64,000 bases of DNA from NCBI GenBank assembly GCA_965223305.1, contig CBDCWT010000036.1:124001-188000 (forward strand), given 5' to 3'. A program made the position numbers and the translations under genes. This DNA comes from CBDCWT01 sp965223305. Lineage in GTDB: Bacteria > Planctomycetota > Planctomycetia > Pirellulales > Pirellulaceae. A model generated the notes under the pieces. It searched no databases. It saw only the letters and a list, made by a program, of their open reading frames with translations, and was not told the DNA's origin. Shown in pieces: positions 8,635 through 16,648 of this stretch (the first letter of the stretch is position 1; every line of letters begins with the position of its first letter).

Positions 8635-8793
8635 GCTAGCAGCCTGTTGATTTTCTCAACGCGCCTGCCGCATCACAGGGATGTGATGCCAAATCAGCGA
8701 CGTAAGTCGTTGATCTGCGAGCCGCGAAGAACTCTGTTCAGAGTTTGGTGAGGTTGAAAACGCCAGGACGGCATTTTTCAACAGGCAGCTAGC
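8635..8793. mobile_element. Miniature element with CTAG flanks and four internal hairpins
   Basis: CAGCCTGTTGA at one end and TCAACAGGCAG at the other are inverted copies, each flanked by CTAG (8636-8639 and 8789-8792). Inside are consecutive hairpins: GCATCACA/TGTGATGC (8670-8689), ATCAGCGAC/GTCGTTGAT with a GTAA loop (8693-8714), AACTCT/AGAGTT (8730-8745) and TTGAAAA/TTTTTCAA (8754-8781). No protein is encoded. The right end forms the last codons and the stop of the KaiC-like gene. Confidence 0.7.
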
Positions 8794-9662
8794 GAGATCC
8801 CGCCCGTGCCGATTTCGTAGGGCACGATCGCGTCTGAACATTCACTGCCGCGATGCTTAGCGATATAGAGTCCGCGACCCACTCGGTCGCCAGTGCGTGT
8901 CTTTCCTAGGTAGATCAGTGTGTTGGCGTTGGACAGCAGATCGCCCTCGTCCAAGGGGCGGCAGATCAAGTCGTCGAGCATGATCTCGTGCGACGTGTAG
9001 AGCAACACACAACCGATTCGCTCAGGTTCGTAGCGCCTCCGCCGGGCTTCCTCGGCGTGCTGACGGTATCGCTCGCGAAACAGGTCCCGAGCAACCCATT
9101 CTGAGTCTTTCCGCAGCACCTGGTGATAGATGTACTCGAACAAGTTGAGTTGAATGGAGTCATGGGGCCGCTCGGTCGGTTCGACACCGTCGACGACGAC
9201 CCGCTGTGCCCCGCTGAGAAAGCTACCGTAAAGAAACCCAATGGCACCGCTGAGCTTGAGATTCAGTTCGGCTTGCCAGTTCTGCCACTGTTCAAACTCC
9301 AGATCCTGTTTGGTTACGCGGCGGCCGGAGTAGTCGAAGATGTGTAGGTAGTCGCCCAGTTCTCCGGCCTGGTCGAAGAAGTCATGAAGTGGGATTTCTG
9401 AGTTGGCAACGGAGAGCTGCCAGGCGCAGATTCTCTGGGCGTAAGCGGCATGGCTTTGCGAATCTCCCCGGGCGCTCAGATCGAAGAAAACGCCCCGTCT
9501 CCCCTCTTGCTGCGCTCCAGCTGCGGCGTACTGCACGCCCAGCTGGGTCTTGCCGATACCCGTGGCGCCGGCGATGACTGTGAGCGTTCCCGGCAACAGG
9601 CCACCGCCCAACAGCTCGTCTAGGCCGGGAACGCCGGTTGCGTGTCGTTGTGGAACCGTCAT
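8778..9662 (-). CDS. KaiC-like RecA-superfamily ATPase
   Basis: A 294-residue single-domain ATPase that opens with the KaiC-type lead GVPGLDELLGGGLLPG. Walker A is GATGIGKT, and a Walker B-like strand is RVVVDGVEP. KaiC and RadA relatives couple ATP hydrolysis to protein or DNA remodelling; the role of this planctomycete group is not known to me. The start is the ATG just before the GLDELLGGG region; the longer frame upstream lacks homologous-looking sequence. The last residues (SLAAC) and the TGA stop are encoded by the end of an inserted miniature element, so the original C-terminus may have been altered. It converges on ppdK. Confidence 0.8.
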   Translation of the reverse strand: MTVPQRHATGVPGLDELLGGGLLPGTLTVIAGATGIGKTQLGVQYAAAGAQQEGRRGVFFDLSARGDSQSHAAYAQRICAWQLSVANSEIPLHDFFDQAGELGDYLHIFDYSGRRVTKQDLEFEQWQNWQAELNLKLSGAIGFLYGSFLSGAQRVVVDGVEPTERPHDSIQLNLFEYIYHQVLRKDSEWVARDLFRERYRQHAEEARRRRYEPERIGCVLLYTSHEIMLDDLICRPLDEGDLLSNANTLIYLGKTRTGDRVGRGLYIAKHRGSECSDAIVPYEIGTGGISLAAC

Positions 9663-9758
9663 ACGGCAGGCGCGTGGAGGAATCGACTGGCTGCTAGAAT
9701 AGCGGATGGTTTGACGGTCGTCACCGGGACGAGCTAGGAGTAACCGCGATTGGTGACG

Positions 9759-9764
9759 TATAAT
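9759..9764 (+). promoter_or_regulatory. -10-like TATAAT upstream of the acyl-CoA dehydrogenase
   Basis: A perfect TATAAT 134 bases before the acyl-CoA dehydrogenase start. No convincing -35 box lies 16-18 bases upstream, so this is a weak prediction. Confidence 0.35.
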
Positions 9765-9897
9765 TGATCGTCTGCCGTAGCGGTATTGCCCGCAAATTCG
9801 GCATTCCTGGTCGCAGGCCCGCATCGGGGAACATCACGTTACCGAGTCGGCCGCCGTTTCAAACCAGCTTGCTGGTCCGCTTGAAAGGAGTTCCGCC

Positions 9898-11838
9898 ATG
9901 GACACCGCATCCAAGACCGTCCCCGACCTGGATCCAGACCACCAACCTGAGTCGGCGGAGGCTTCGTTCGCTGAAACAGCTCTGACACTAGGAGGCAAGA
10001 GCGAGGAGGAGGCCAAGCGGACTGGCGCCATCGACAAGGCTGACGATCAGGTCGAAAAGCTCTTCAAGCCGCAGTACCAGACGGTCAACAGTCCCGCCCA
10101 CTTAGCAGTTTGGGGACAGGGCGTGCCCATCGACCTGTTCTCCGCGACCGATGAGGCAACTCCGGCGGATGTTTCCAAGGTCATGGATGATTCGTTGGCG
10201 GTTGTCCGCAGGCACTGCGAGTCCGCTAGCCTCCGCAACGACGAGAACAAGATTAGCGAAGAGGTGCTGAACGACCTCGCCGGTGCCGGGTATTGGGGGC
10301 TCCTCGTCGACCGGGAACACGGCGGCAGCTCAGCCCCGTTCCGGAGTTTTGCGCCGTTCCTGACCCGCATGGCCACCGTCGAGCCGACGGTGGCGGGCTT
10401 GGCTTCGGTGCACGGCTGCATCGGCGCTGTGGATCCAGTTCGTACGTTTGGCAACCCTGAGCAGAAGCAGCGATTCCTGCCCAGGCTGGCCAGCGGTGAA
10501 AGTCTGTCCGCCTTCGCGCTCACCGAACCTTGCGCGGGCTCTGATCTGACGGCATTAAGAACACGTGCCACCTTGCACGGCGATCACTACGTCGTCAACG
10601 GCGAAAAGTTGTTCATCACAAACGTCGTCCCGGGCCGCACAATCGGATTGGTTTGCTTGATCGACGATGTGCCGGCGGTGCTCGTTTGTGATTTGCCGGC
10701 CGAGGAAAACGAACACTTCCAGCTGACGCGTTACGGCCTTCACGCCTTGAAGCACACCTACAATCAAGGGATCCTATTTCGTGACTTTGCGGTGCCTGCG
10801 GAGAATCTCTTACAGCCCCAACGCGGTAATGGTCTGACCATCGCCTACCACGGGTTGAACCTGGGAAGAGTCGCCTTGTGCGCGAACGCTGCTGGCACGA
10901 TGAGGATGATGATGGCCAGCATCATCCCGTGGGCCAAGTTTCGCAAGACGTACGGCGAGCAGATCGCGTCACGGGAGTTGGTACAACGTCGGCTGGGGCG
11001 TCTGGCCGGACTGGTGGTCGCCTGTGACGCCTTGACGGCCTGGTGTTCCGGGTTGATCGACGCCGGTTACCGGGGCGAGATGGAATGCATCATCGCCAAG
11101 ATCTTCGGTAGCGAAGCCCAGAAAGAAGCTGCGGTCGAGCTGTTCATGAAGACTCATGGCGGCCGCTCCTTCCTGCATGGTCATATGTTCGGGGACAACG
11201 TTCACGAGTACCTGGCGCCTTGCATCTACGAAGGCGAGGGTGAGATGCTCGGCATGGCCTTCTTCAAATCGCTGGTCAAGCAACACGGTACGACCTACTT
11301 CGAGCCCATTGGCAAGGCGTTGCAGGAGGCGGGAATCAAGAAACCTAACCCACTCAATCCCGCTCATGCCTGGGCCCTCAAAGGCGCTCTAGGACCGTAC
11401 GCCCAATGGTTTTTGGCGCAGTACTTCAGTCCTACGGCGAAGCCGACGCTGCCTCCGATGGCGGCGACGTTGGGCCAGCATGCCGAGTACGCGGCCCAGG
11501 CCTTGCAACGGTCGCCACTGGAAATCAGTGGTGTGATGCGCAAGCATCAACTCAAGCTGGCCGATCGGCAGTGCCGGATGGCCGAGCTGTCCGCACGCAT
11601 TCAGAGGCTGGTCGTGATGCTCTGCGTCAGCCTCTATGCGGCTCGGCAAGACGACGAAGTCGTCCAGCAGGCCGCCCATGTGCTCTGCCAAGATCTCGCG
11701 CGCGAGTTGAGCGGCCGCCGGCCCAGTGATCGCTACTTCCGCGAGGTCACGGCGCTCGGCGGCGTTGTGGCAGAAGGAGGTTTCCAGTCGATCGCCGGTA
11801 TGGCACCGGACGAAATCATGATGCCTTACGAATCGTGA
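9898..11838 (+). CDS. Acyl-CoA dehydrogenase (long form)
   Basis: A 646-residue flavoenzyme that should introduce the trans-2 double bond into acyl-CoA, the first step of beta-oxidation. After about 75 polar residues without clear family features comes the acyl-CoA dehydrogenase core. FALTEPCAGSDLTALRT is the FAD/substrate signature, and YEGEGEML holds the probable catalytic Glu of the C-terminal helical domain. The chain is longer than the usual 380 residues, with an extra C-terminal helical region of about 150 residues, as in FadE/VLCAD-like forms. A GAAAGGAG ribosome site precedes the ATG. The rest of the beta-oxidation pathway (fadJ, fadA) is in the window but 26 kb away. Confidence 0.92.
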   Translation: MDTASKTVPDLDPDHQPESAEASFAETALTLGGKSEEEAKRTGAIDKADDQVEKLFKPQYQTVNSPAHLAVWGQGVPIDLFSATDEATPADVSKVMDDSLAVVRRHCESASLRNDENKISEEVLNDLAGAGYWGLLVDREHGGSSAPFRSFAPFLTRMATVEPTVAGLASVHGCIGAVDPVRTFGNPEQKQRFLPRLASGESLSAFALTEPCAGSDLTALRTRATLHGDHYVVNGEKLFITNVVPGRTIGLVCLIDDVPAVLVCDLPAEENEHFQLTRYGLHALKHTYNQGILFRDFAVPAENLLQPQRGNGLTIAYHGLNLGRVALCANAAGTMRMMMASIIPWAKFRKTYGEQIASRELVQRRLGRLAGLVVACDALTAWCSGLIDAGYRGEMECIIAKIFGSEAQKEAAVELFMKTHGGRSFLHGHMFGDNVHEYLAPCIYEGEGEMLGMAFFKSLVKQHGTTYFEPIGKALQEAGIKKPNPLNPAHAWALKGALGPYAQWFLAQYFSPTAKPTLPPMAATLGQHAEYAAQALQRSPLEISGVMRKHQLKLADRQCRMAELSARIQRLVVMLCVSLYAARQDDEVVQQAAHVLCQDLARELSGRRPSDRYFREVTALGGVVAEGGFQSIAGMAPDEIMMPYES

Positions 11839-11840
11839 GA

Positions 11841-12812
11841 TCAGTAGTTCGGTGTGGGCGGCCGGTAAGCGTCAAAGTCAACGGTACGAAACCACTCGAT
11901 CGTCTTAGCCAGGCCTTGCTGCAAGGTGACTTTTGGTTCCCAGCCAAGCGACTTTTTGGCGAGCGAAATGTCGGGGCGCCGCCGCGTGGGGTCATCGGCC
12001 GGCAGCGGCGCCGTGACCAGCTTCCCTTTGGAACCGGTGAGCTCGACGGTCAACGTGGCGAGCTGCCGGATCGTGAACTCGTCCGGGTTCCCTAAATTGA
12101 CCGGCCCGGCAGTCTCAGACGTGTCCATCATGCGGACCAGCCCGTCGACGAGATCGTCGCAGTAGCAGAACGACCGGGTTTGGTCTCCGTCACCGTAGAT
12201 GGTGATGTCTTCGTTGGCCAGCGCCTGCCGGATGAAGTTGGAGACGACTCGGCCATCGAACGGATGCATACGGGGGCCATAGGTGTTGAAGATCCTCACG
12301 ATGCGAACATCGACACCGTTCATGCGGTGATAGTCCATGAAAAGCGTCTCTGCCGCCCGCTTTCCCTCGTCGTAACAGGCGCGGGGACCCAGAGGATTGA
12401 CGTTGCCACGATAGGCTTCTGTCTGCGGATGTTGCTCCGGGTCACCGTAAACCTCGCTGGTGGAGGCCTGCAGTATGCGGGCCCGGCATCGCCGCGCCAT
12501 ACCCAGCATGTTGATGGCGCCTAACACCGAGGTTTTCATCGTCTTGATGGGGTTGTATTGATAGTGTCCGGGAGCGGCCGGGCAGGCCAGGTTGTAGATC
12601 TCGTCGACCTCCAACCAGATTGGTTGAGTGACATCGTGGCGAATCAACTCGAAGTTGGGGCGGTCCAGTAGATGGCCCACGTTCGACTTCTGGCTGGTGA
12701 AGAAGTTGTCGACGCAAATCACGTCGTGTCCGGCTTCGACAAGCCGGTCTGAAAGATGAGATCCCAGGAAACCAGCTCCGCCAGTGATCAATATTCGTTT
12801 GATCTTGGACAA
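11841..12812 (-). CDS. UDP-glucuronate decarboxylase (UDP-xylose synthase)
   Basis: A 323-residue extended short-chain dehydrogenase from a TTG start preceded by GCGAGGG. This start matches the family N-terminus KRILITGGAGFLGSHL; an in-frame TTG at 12851 would add 13 residues. The NAD site GGAGFLGSH, the STSEVYGDP strand and the YxxxK catalytic pair (YDEGKRAAET) are all present. CPAAPGHYQYNPIKTMKT and RIFNTYGPRM are typical of UXS enzymes, which convert UDP-glucuronate to UDP-xylose for surface glycans. The gene's 3' end lies 2 bases from the converging acyl-CoA dehydrogenase stop. No glycosyltransferase cluster is adjacent. Confidence 0.9.
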   Translation of the reverse strand: MSKIKRILITGGAGFLGSHLSDRLVEAGHDVICVDNFFTSQKSNVGHLLDRPNFELIRHDVTQPIWLEVDEIYNLACPAAPGHYQYNPIKTMKTSVLGAINMLGMARRCRARILQASTSEVYGDPEQHPQTEAYRGNVNPLGPRACYDEGKRAAETLFMDYHRMNGVDVRIVRIFNTYGPRMHPFDGRVVSNFIRQALANEDITIYGDGDQTRSFCYCDDLVDGLVRMMDTSETAGPVNLGNPDEFTIRQLATLTVELTGSKGKLVTAPLPADDPTRRRPDISLAKKSLGWEPKVTLQQGLAKTIEWFRTVDFDAYRPPTPNY

Positions 12813-12871
12813 GACACCCTCGCGCGGTGAAAAGGAATGGCCAGACGTCAATCGGACCGTCGATCGCCGTC

Positions 12872-12877
12872 ATTATA
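12872..12877 (-). promoter_or_regulatory. -10-like TATAAT upstream of the UDP-xylose synthase gene
   Basis: TATAAT on the minus strand, 60 bases before the chosen TTG start. The region 17 bases upstream has no good -35 match. If used, the leader would be about 50 bases. Confidence 0.4.
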
Positions 12878-13035
12878 GCGAGCCGAGCCGCCCTGCTCGC
12901 CACGACGGAGCTTGGACCCACGGCTGTAGAAGTCTAATCGGCTCCCTTGACTGCGAGTCTTGGTGATTCCGCTAGACATATCTTGGGTGGACGACTATTC
13001 TTCGCGGCTCACCCTCACCTCCCGGGGCAGCAAGG

Positions 13036-13830
13036 ATGCTTGCAATGACAGCTTGGAGAACTTCTGCTGCACAAATCGCGTTGTTGCTGGTACCGGCTGC
13101 TGCTGTCTGTGAAGATTTTCGCGTCGAGACCGATGTCTTTGCAGAGAGTGCTCAGCAACCAGTGACCGAGACGCTGACCCTGTTCTTCGGCGACGTCGTC
13201 TACGATTTTGTGCTGACCGAGCCGCGCGAGACGACGGTGTTTGATGTCGCCCGGGGGCGGATCTTGCTGCTGGACTCGGAAAAGAAAATCAAGGCCAAAG
13301 TGACGACCGACGAACTGCTCACCTTCACGGCCGGTATTCGAGCCCGGACGCAGGATGCCAACGCACAACAGCTGTTCGGGAGCGAGTTTGCCGGCGAATT
13401 CGACACGACCGCCCGCGAGGCGGTCGTGCAAGGCAAGAACCTCTCCTACCGAGCCCAAGGCGTGGCACCGAAGTACGCCGTAGCGGCCGAGCGATACCGC
13501 AGTTTCGCCGACTGGTACGCTCGGCTCAACGCCGTTAGGCTGGGTAACCCTCCTCCCTTTGGCCGGATCGAACTGAACAGGCAGCTGTTCGAACACAGGC
13601 TGATACCGGACGAGATCGTCCGCACGCTTGTTCTGCCCGGTCGTCTCCGCGACGAACGGCGAACCGTTACCAGCCGCCATGCGTTTACCTGGATGCTCTC
13701 CACAACGGATCGCAAACGGATCGAAGACGCGGGAACCGCGATGGCAACGTACGAACACGTCACGCTGAACAAGTACATGGGCGTGGAGGACGTTGCTCAA
13801 CGCGAAGATCCCCGACCGCCGCGGCGGTGA
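13036..13830 (+). CDS. Putative secreted protein of unknown function
   Basis: A 264-residue protein not recognised as any named family. Residues 8-25 (RTSAAQIALLLVPAAAVC) look like a signal peptide. The mature part begins with a beta-rich stretch (TLTLFFGDVVYDFVL, then RGRILLLDSEKKIKAKV), and the C-terminal half is mixed helix ending in a basic tail. A second ATG three codons in is an alternative start. It stands alone downstream of a divergently read UXS gene and is followed by repeat DNA. Codon use and the signal peptide suggest a real gene; the function is unknown. Confidence 0.65.
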   Translation: MLAMTAWRTSAAQIALLLVPAAAVCEDFRVETDVFAESAQQPVTETLTLFFGDVVYDFVLTEPRETTVFDVARGRILLLDSEKKIKAKVTTDELLTFTAGIRARTQDANAQQLFGSEFAGEFDTTAREAVVQGKNLSYRAQGVAPKYAVAAERYRSFADWYARLNAVRLGNPPPFGRIELNRQLFEHRLIPDEIVRTLVLPGRLRDERRTVTSRHAFTWMLSTTDRKRIEDAGTAMATYEHVTLNKYMGVEDVAQREDPRPPRR

Positions 13831-13882
13831 TCTTGCGAGCCGGCCGCTCTGGCCCACGGCCGAACGCCGTCAACGATTTCTT

Positions 13883-13946
13883 GTAGCCGAATTCGCCAGA
13901 ATTTGGACGAATCGGCAGCCCGCCAAACTCTGGCGAGTTCGGCTAC
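13883..13946. repeat. Family B palindromic repeat, copy 2
   Basis: 24-base arms at 13883-13906 and 13923-13946 (GTAGCCGAATTCGCCAG against CTGGCGAGTTCGGCTAC) with a 16-base loop. A lone right arm follows at 14058-14081. Confidence 0.9.
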
Positions 13947-14106
13947 GACCACGGCGCACCACAGGGAGACTGCAAGTTTTTCTACCTCCCCATTTGCCAG
14001 CATCCACCTCACCCTCCCGCTCGGAGGTCGCGCAGCTTCTGCGCTTCATGCAATCCACCAAACACTGGCGAGTTCGGCTACGCTCCAAATCAGCCGCTGG
14101 GCGTTA

Positions 14107-14282
14107 GCCCGGATTATTCATGAAGATCGTGGCGAGAGGTTGTAAGTACGTTCGTGGCAAGGAAGGCGAGCAATTGTTCCGCAGGCGTATTGAAGCAATA
14201 CGTCGAGGGAGAATTGTGAAGCATGACGAAGCCACGGATGGACTTACGACCTCGCAGCAGATCGCTCATGAATAATTCGGGT
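14107..14282. mobile_element. Family A 176-bp fold-back element, copy 2 (proven insertion)
   Basis: Same element as at 2842, flanked by TA at 14105-14106 and 14283-14284. It interrupts a repeat reading GGGCGTTAGCCCACGG, which is present uninterrupted near 17128-17143. Removing the element and one TA restores that sequence exactly, which shows insertion at TA with TA duplication. Confidence 0.9.
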
Positions 14283-14284
14283 TA

Positions 14285-14400
14285 GCCCACGGTTCCCCAG
14301 CGAAACCGACGCGTAGCGTCCGGGGACGGACCCCCCCCTCTCCGGCCCTTCGGGCCAACTCTCCCAAGGGGAGAGTGACGAAAGACGACGCTTTGGGTGA
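14285..14400. repeat. Family D palindromic repeat
   Basis: Contains CTCTCCGGCCCTTCGGGCC and ACTCTCCCAAGGGGAGAGT, two nested hairpins. The same sequence recurs with small changes near 15080-15125, 16910-16960 and 17185-17230. No gene is seen. Confidence 0.75.
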
Positions 14401-14448
14401 AAACGGTCCCAACACAGCCGCTCTACCAGAAAATCGGTTTGCAAATCC

Positions 14449-14478
14449 TTGACAAACCGGGTTTCGCGTGAATAATTA
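14449..14478 (+). promoter_or_regulatory. Strong sigma-70-type promoter for the 79-residue protein
   Basis: TTGACA (14449-14454) and TAATTA (14473-14478) are separated by 18 bases. The predicted transcript would start near 14485 and carry a leader of about 195 bases before the small gene at 14680. Confidence 0.6.
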
Positions 14479-14484
14479 CGAGGC

Positions 14485-14679
14485 TTTGGGCCGCCCGCCG
14501 ACGGTTGCACCTTAGGCGAGCCGTTCTTAGTCACGCCTGGCGAGGCCCAACGGGCACATTCCGTGAGTCGAGTACGCGGGCCGACGTGCGCGCCCGCCAA
14601 TACCAAATACAGGCCGGGACCTTCTTGCGCTGACAATCGGCGCTAGAGAACAATCGATTTTCCTAGGGGGACTTGAACT
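14485..14679 (+). promoter_or_regulatory. Long, probably structured 5' leader
   Basis: About 195 bases between the promoter and the small gene. TTGGGCC (14486-14492) can pair with GGCCCAA (14544-14550). ACGG/CCGT (14501-14504 and 14521-14524) and GCGGGC/GCCCGC (14576-14581 and 14592-14597) can form further stems. It does not match the conserved cores of 6S RNA, SRP RNA or RNase P by eye. A regulatory leader or small RNA is possible. Confidence 0.35.
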
Positions 14680-14919
14680 ATGGGTGAGCTAAATTCGGGT
14701 GAGGTGAACAACGTTTTCGATGCCATCTTGAAGTACGGGCACGACGAGGATTTCGATCCGGTCGAGTCCGACGACTTCGAGCCCACCAACGCGCCAGCCG
14801 GGTCCCCCCAGAAAATCGAAACACTCCGGAGCCGCGTGGAAAACGGCCTCCCTCTCTGGCACGACGAGGACCGAGTCGACTACTCAGGGTTAACCGGGGC
14901 TGTTCGCCCGCGTGAGTAG
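14680..14919 (+). CDS. Small acidic protein of unknown function
   Basis: 79 residues, not recognised. It is strongly acidic in the middle (KYGHDEDFDPVESDDFEP) and ends with a compact segment LPLWHDEDRVDYSGLTGA. There is no signal peptide or membrane segment. A TAGGGGGA ribosome site precedes the ATG, and a good promoter lies about 200 bases upstream, which together support a real gene despite the repeat-rich surroundings. csrA lies 400 bases away and is read in the opposite direction. Confidence 0.65.
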   Translation: MGELNSGEVNNVFDAILKYGHDEDFDPVESDDFEPTNAPAGSPQKIETLRSRVENGLPLWHDEDRVDYSGLTGAVRPRE

Positions 14920-15315
14920 CCGGTCCAATCCAGCCTGTGCCCTGCCTTCAGTACCCCTCTCCCGCATTCGAGGTCGTGCAGCTTTACGCTGCATGTCGAC
15001 CAAACTTGCCGGCATCCACTTCACCCTCCCGCGCTCGGAGGTCGTACAGTTAACTTGGTGCGTGATTTCGTCTTTCCTCACTCTCCCCTCGGGGAGAGTC
15101 GGCCCGAAGGGCCGGAGAGGGGGAGCCCCTTCCCGGACGTTACGCGTCGGTTTCGAACCGTGGGCTAACGCCCAGCGGCTGATTTGGAGCGTAGCCGAAC
15201 TCGCCAGAGTTTGGCGGACTGCATGAGGCGCAAAAGCTGCACGACCTCCTCGCGGGAGGGTCGGACGCGTAGCGTCCGGGGAGGGCCCAGCCCGCCAACT
15301 CTGTGGGCCTCGCGT
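14920..15315. repeat. Intergenic repeat cluster
   Basis: No gene seen. It holds family D hairpins (CTCTCCCCTCGGGGAGAG near 15084), a lone family B arm (15191-15214), the family C phrase GGGCTAACGCCCAGCGGCTGAT (15163-15183) and GC-rich GGACGCGTAGCGTCC-type hairpins. It separates the small acidic gene from the end of csrA. Confidence 0.7.
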
Positions 15316-15561
15316 TTACATCTGTGCCGCTGTGGACTCGGTGGGCATCGCCTGGGGGGACACTGCCTGAGTCGATACGGTCTCGGCCGCCGGTTGATCG
15401 CCCGGGCGCTCGTAGGCATCCAGCTCATCGCGCAGCACTAACAGGTCCGCTGGGGCCTCGATGCCTAACTTGACCCGGTCCCCACGGACACCGACAACGG
15501 TCAGGACGATTGAATCTCCAAGGCGGATTCGCTGACGTTCCTGGCGGGAAAGTACGAGCAT
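15316..15561 (-). CDS. csrA: Carbon storage regulator CsrA
   Basis: An 81-residue RNA-binding regulator. The first 50 residues are the classic CsrA fold (MLVLSRQERQRIRLGD, then VLTVVGVRGDRVKLGIEAP). The conserved core is followed by a 25-residue tail rich in Thr, Ser, Gln and Ala. CsrA dimers bind GGA motifs in mRNA leaders and control translation or stability. The ribosome site is GGAGGTGACC before the ATG, itself a possible CsrA target (inference). A strong promoter lies 54-82 bases upstream. Canonical partners fliW and flagellar genes are not adjacent. Confidence 0.95.
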   Translation of the reverse strand: MLVLSRQERQRIRLGDSIVLTVVGVRGDRVKLGIEAPADLLVLRDELDAYERPGDQPAAETVSTQAVSPQAMPTESTAAQM

Positions 15562-15614
15562 TTGGTCACCTCCATGTGCGATAAAGTCTGGTTAGCCCGG
15601 TTGAGTACTATATA

Positions 15615-15643
15615 TTTGTACACGTATCGCTGGCTCTTGTCAA
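15615..15643 (-). promoter_or_regulatory. csrA promoter
   Basis: On the minus strand, TTGACA (15643-15638) and TACAAA (15620-15615) are separated by 17 bases. This predicts a start near 15608 and a leader of about 46 bases ahead of csrA. Confidence 0.6.
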
Positions 15644-15679
15644 ACTCAAGAAATCTGCGCGGTGGACCAACGGATTGAC

Positions 15680-15976
15680 CTACAAGGCTGCCCGTTGCAG
15701 CGGGGGCGAGGCGCTGAGCTTGATCCCCATTAACCGCTCGCCCGACGAACCGTAGAACAGGATCCGATTTCGGTCGGTCTCCCAAATCGCTGTGAACTTG
15801 ACGCTACGCGGACCGTGCAGACAGAAGAAGATTCCGCACGGCTTGCCCCGCCGCGTGAGAACCCGCTCGGTTACTTGAAAGTAGTTGACCTCTAGTTCGT
15901 TCTGGTCACAGATTCGTTCATGTACGTAGCGGCGCAATTCGTCCAAGTCGTGGAATACTACTGCATCTCCATACAT
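15680..15976 (-). CDS. Conserved-looking 98-residue protein of unknown function
   Basis: Not recognised. The start chosen is the ATG after GGAAGGAG, giving MYGDAVVFHDLDELRRYVH; the frame is open 24 codons further upstream but lacks a ribosome site. The sequence is a small alpha/beta protein: an N-terminal helix (LDELRRYVHERICDQNEL), then strands (PCGIFFCLHGPRSVKFTAIW and NRILFYGSSGERL). There is no signal or membrane segment. It is read in the same direction as csrA and ends upstream of the csrA promoter, so the two are probably separate transcripts. Balanced composition supports a real gene. Confidence 0.7.
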   Translation of the reverse strand: MYGDAVVFHDLDELRRYVHERICDQNELEVNYFQVTERVLTRRGKPCGIFFCLHGPRSVKFTAIWETDRNRILFYGSSGERLMGIKLSASPPLQRAAL

Positions 15977-16225
15977 GGTGGGCGCTGGCTCCTTCCTTGT
16001 GAATTCGTGATCGCATTGAGAGACTGCGATAGAAAGTAAGAAAGACATCTGGGGTGGGTGTCAGTAAGACCATTCATCGGCAAAATGGGGGAAATAGCTT
16101 CGATGAGAAACACAGGGAGAATGTGATAAAGAGGCGGAGTTCAAAGGATTGGCTCGTGCAATCCGGCTGACTTTCGCTGACCGGTCTAATCGGGATATTC
16201 GTGAAATCACCAGAGGGATCAATCG

Positions 16226-16648
16226 ATGCAATGGGTTCAGAAGGAGCTGGTGCTGCCACCGGTTCGCCGAGGGTTTCACCTGATCACCGACGCGGTACGG
16301 GAGTCGTTGCCGGAGTTGGAGGAAATCAGGGTCGGGATCCTGCATGGGTTCATTCAACACACTTCGGCCTCCTTGACCATCAACGAGAACGCCGATCCGG
16401 ATGTCCCCATCGACATGGAGACCGCGTTTTCGCTGACCGTCCCGGAGTCGATGCCTTTTCGACATACAATCGAGGGTGCGGATGACATGCCTGCGCATGT
16501 CAAATCTTCTTTGCTGGGTAGTTCCGTGTCGATTCCGGTCCGTGATGGCGACTTGGCATTGGGCACCTGGCAGGGAATCTACCTGTGCGAACATCGGGAC
16601 CGCGGCAGTGCCCGGCACTTGCTGCTGACGTTGTACGGCGCGCCGTAA
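16226..16648 (+). CDS. YjbQ-family enzyme (UPF0047)
   Basis: A 140-residue single-domain protein, typical for the family. The motifs HGFIQHTSASLTINENADP, GADDMPAHVKSSLLG and LALGTWQGIYLCEHRD cover the conserved His and Asp metal-site residues. Some members show weak thiamine-phosphate synthase activity, hence the name secondary thiamine-phosphate synthase; the physiological substrate is unclear. An AGAGGG ribosome site precedes the ATG. The gene stands alone, diverging from the csrA region and followed by repeats. Confidence 0.92.
   Translation: MQWVQKELVLPPVRRGFHLITDAVRESLPELEEIRVGILHGFIQHTSASLTINENADPDVPIDMETAFSLTVPESMPFRHTIEGADDMPAHVKSSLLGSSVSIPVRDGDLALGTWQGIYLCEHRDRGSARHLLLTLYGAP

Noticed and set aside
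14485..14679. Known RNA such as 6S, SRP RNA or RNase P RNA
   Set aside because: The conserved core motifs of these RNAs were not seen; only generic stems can be drawn.
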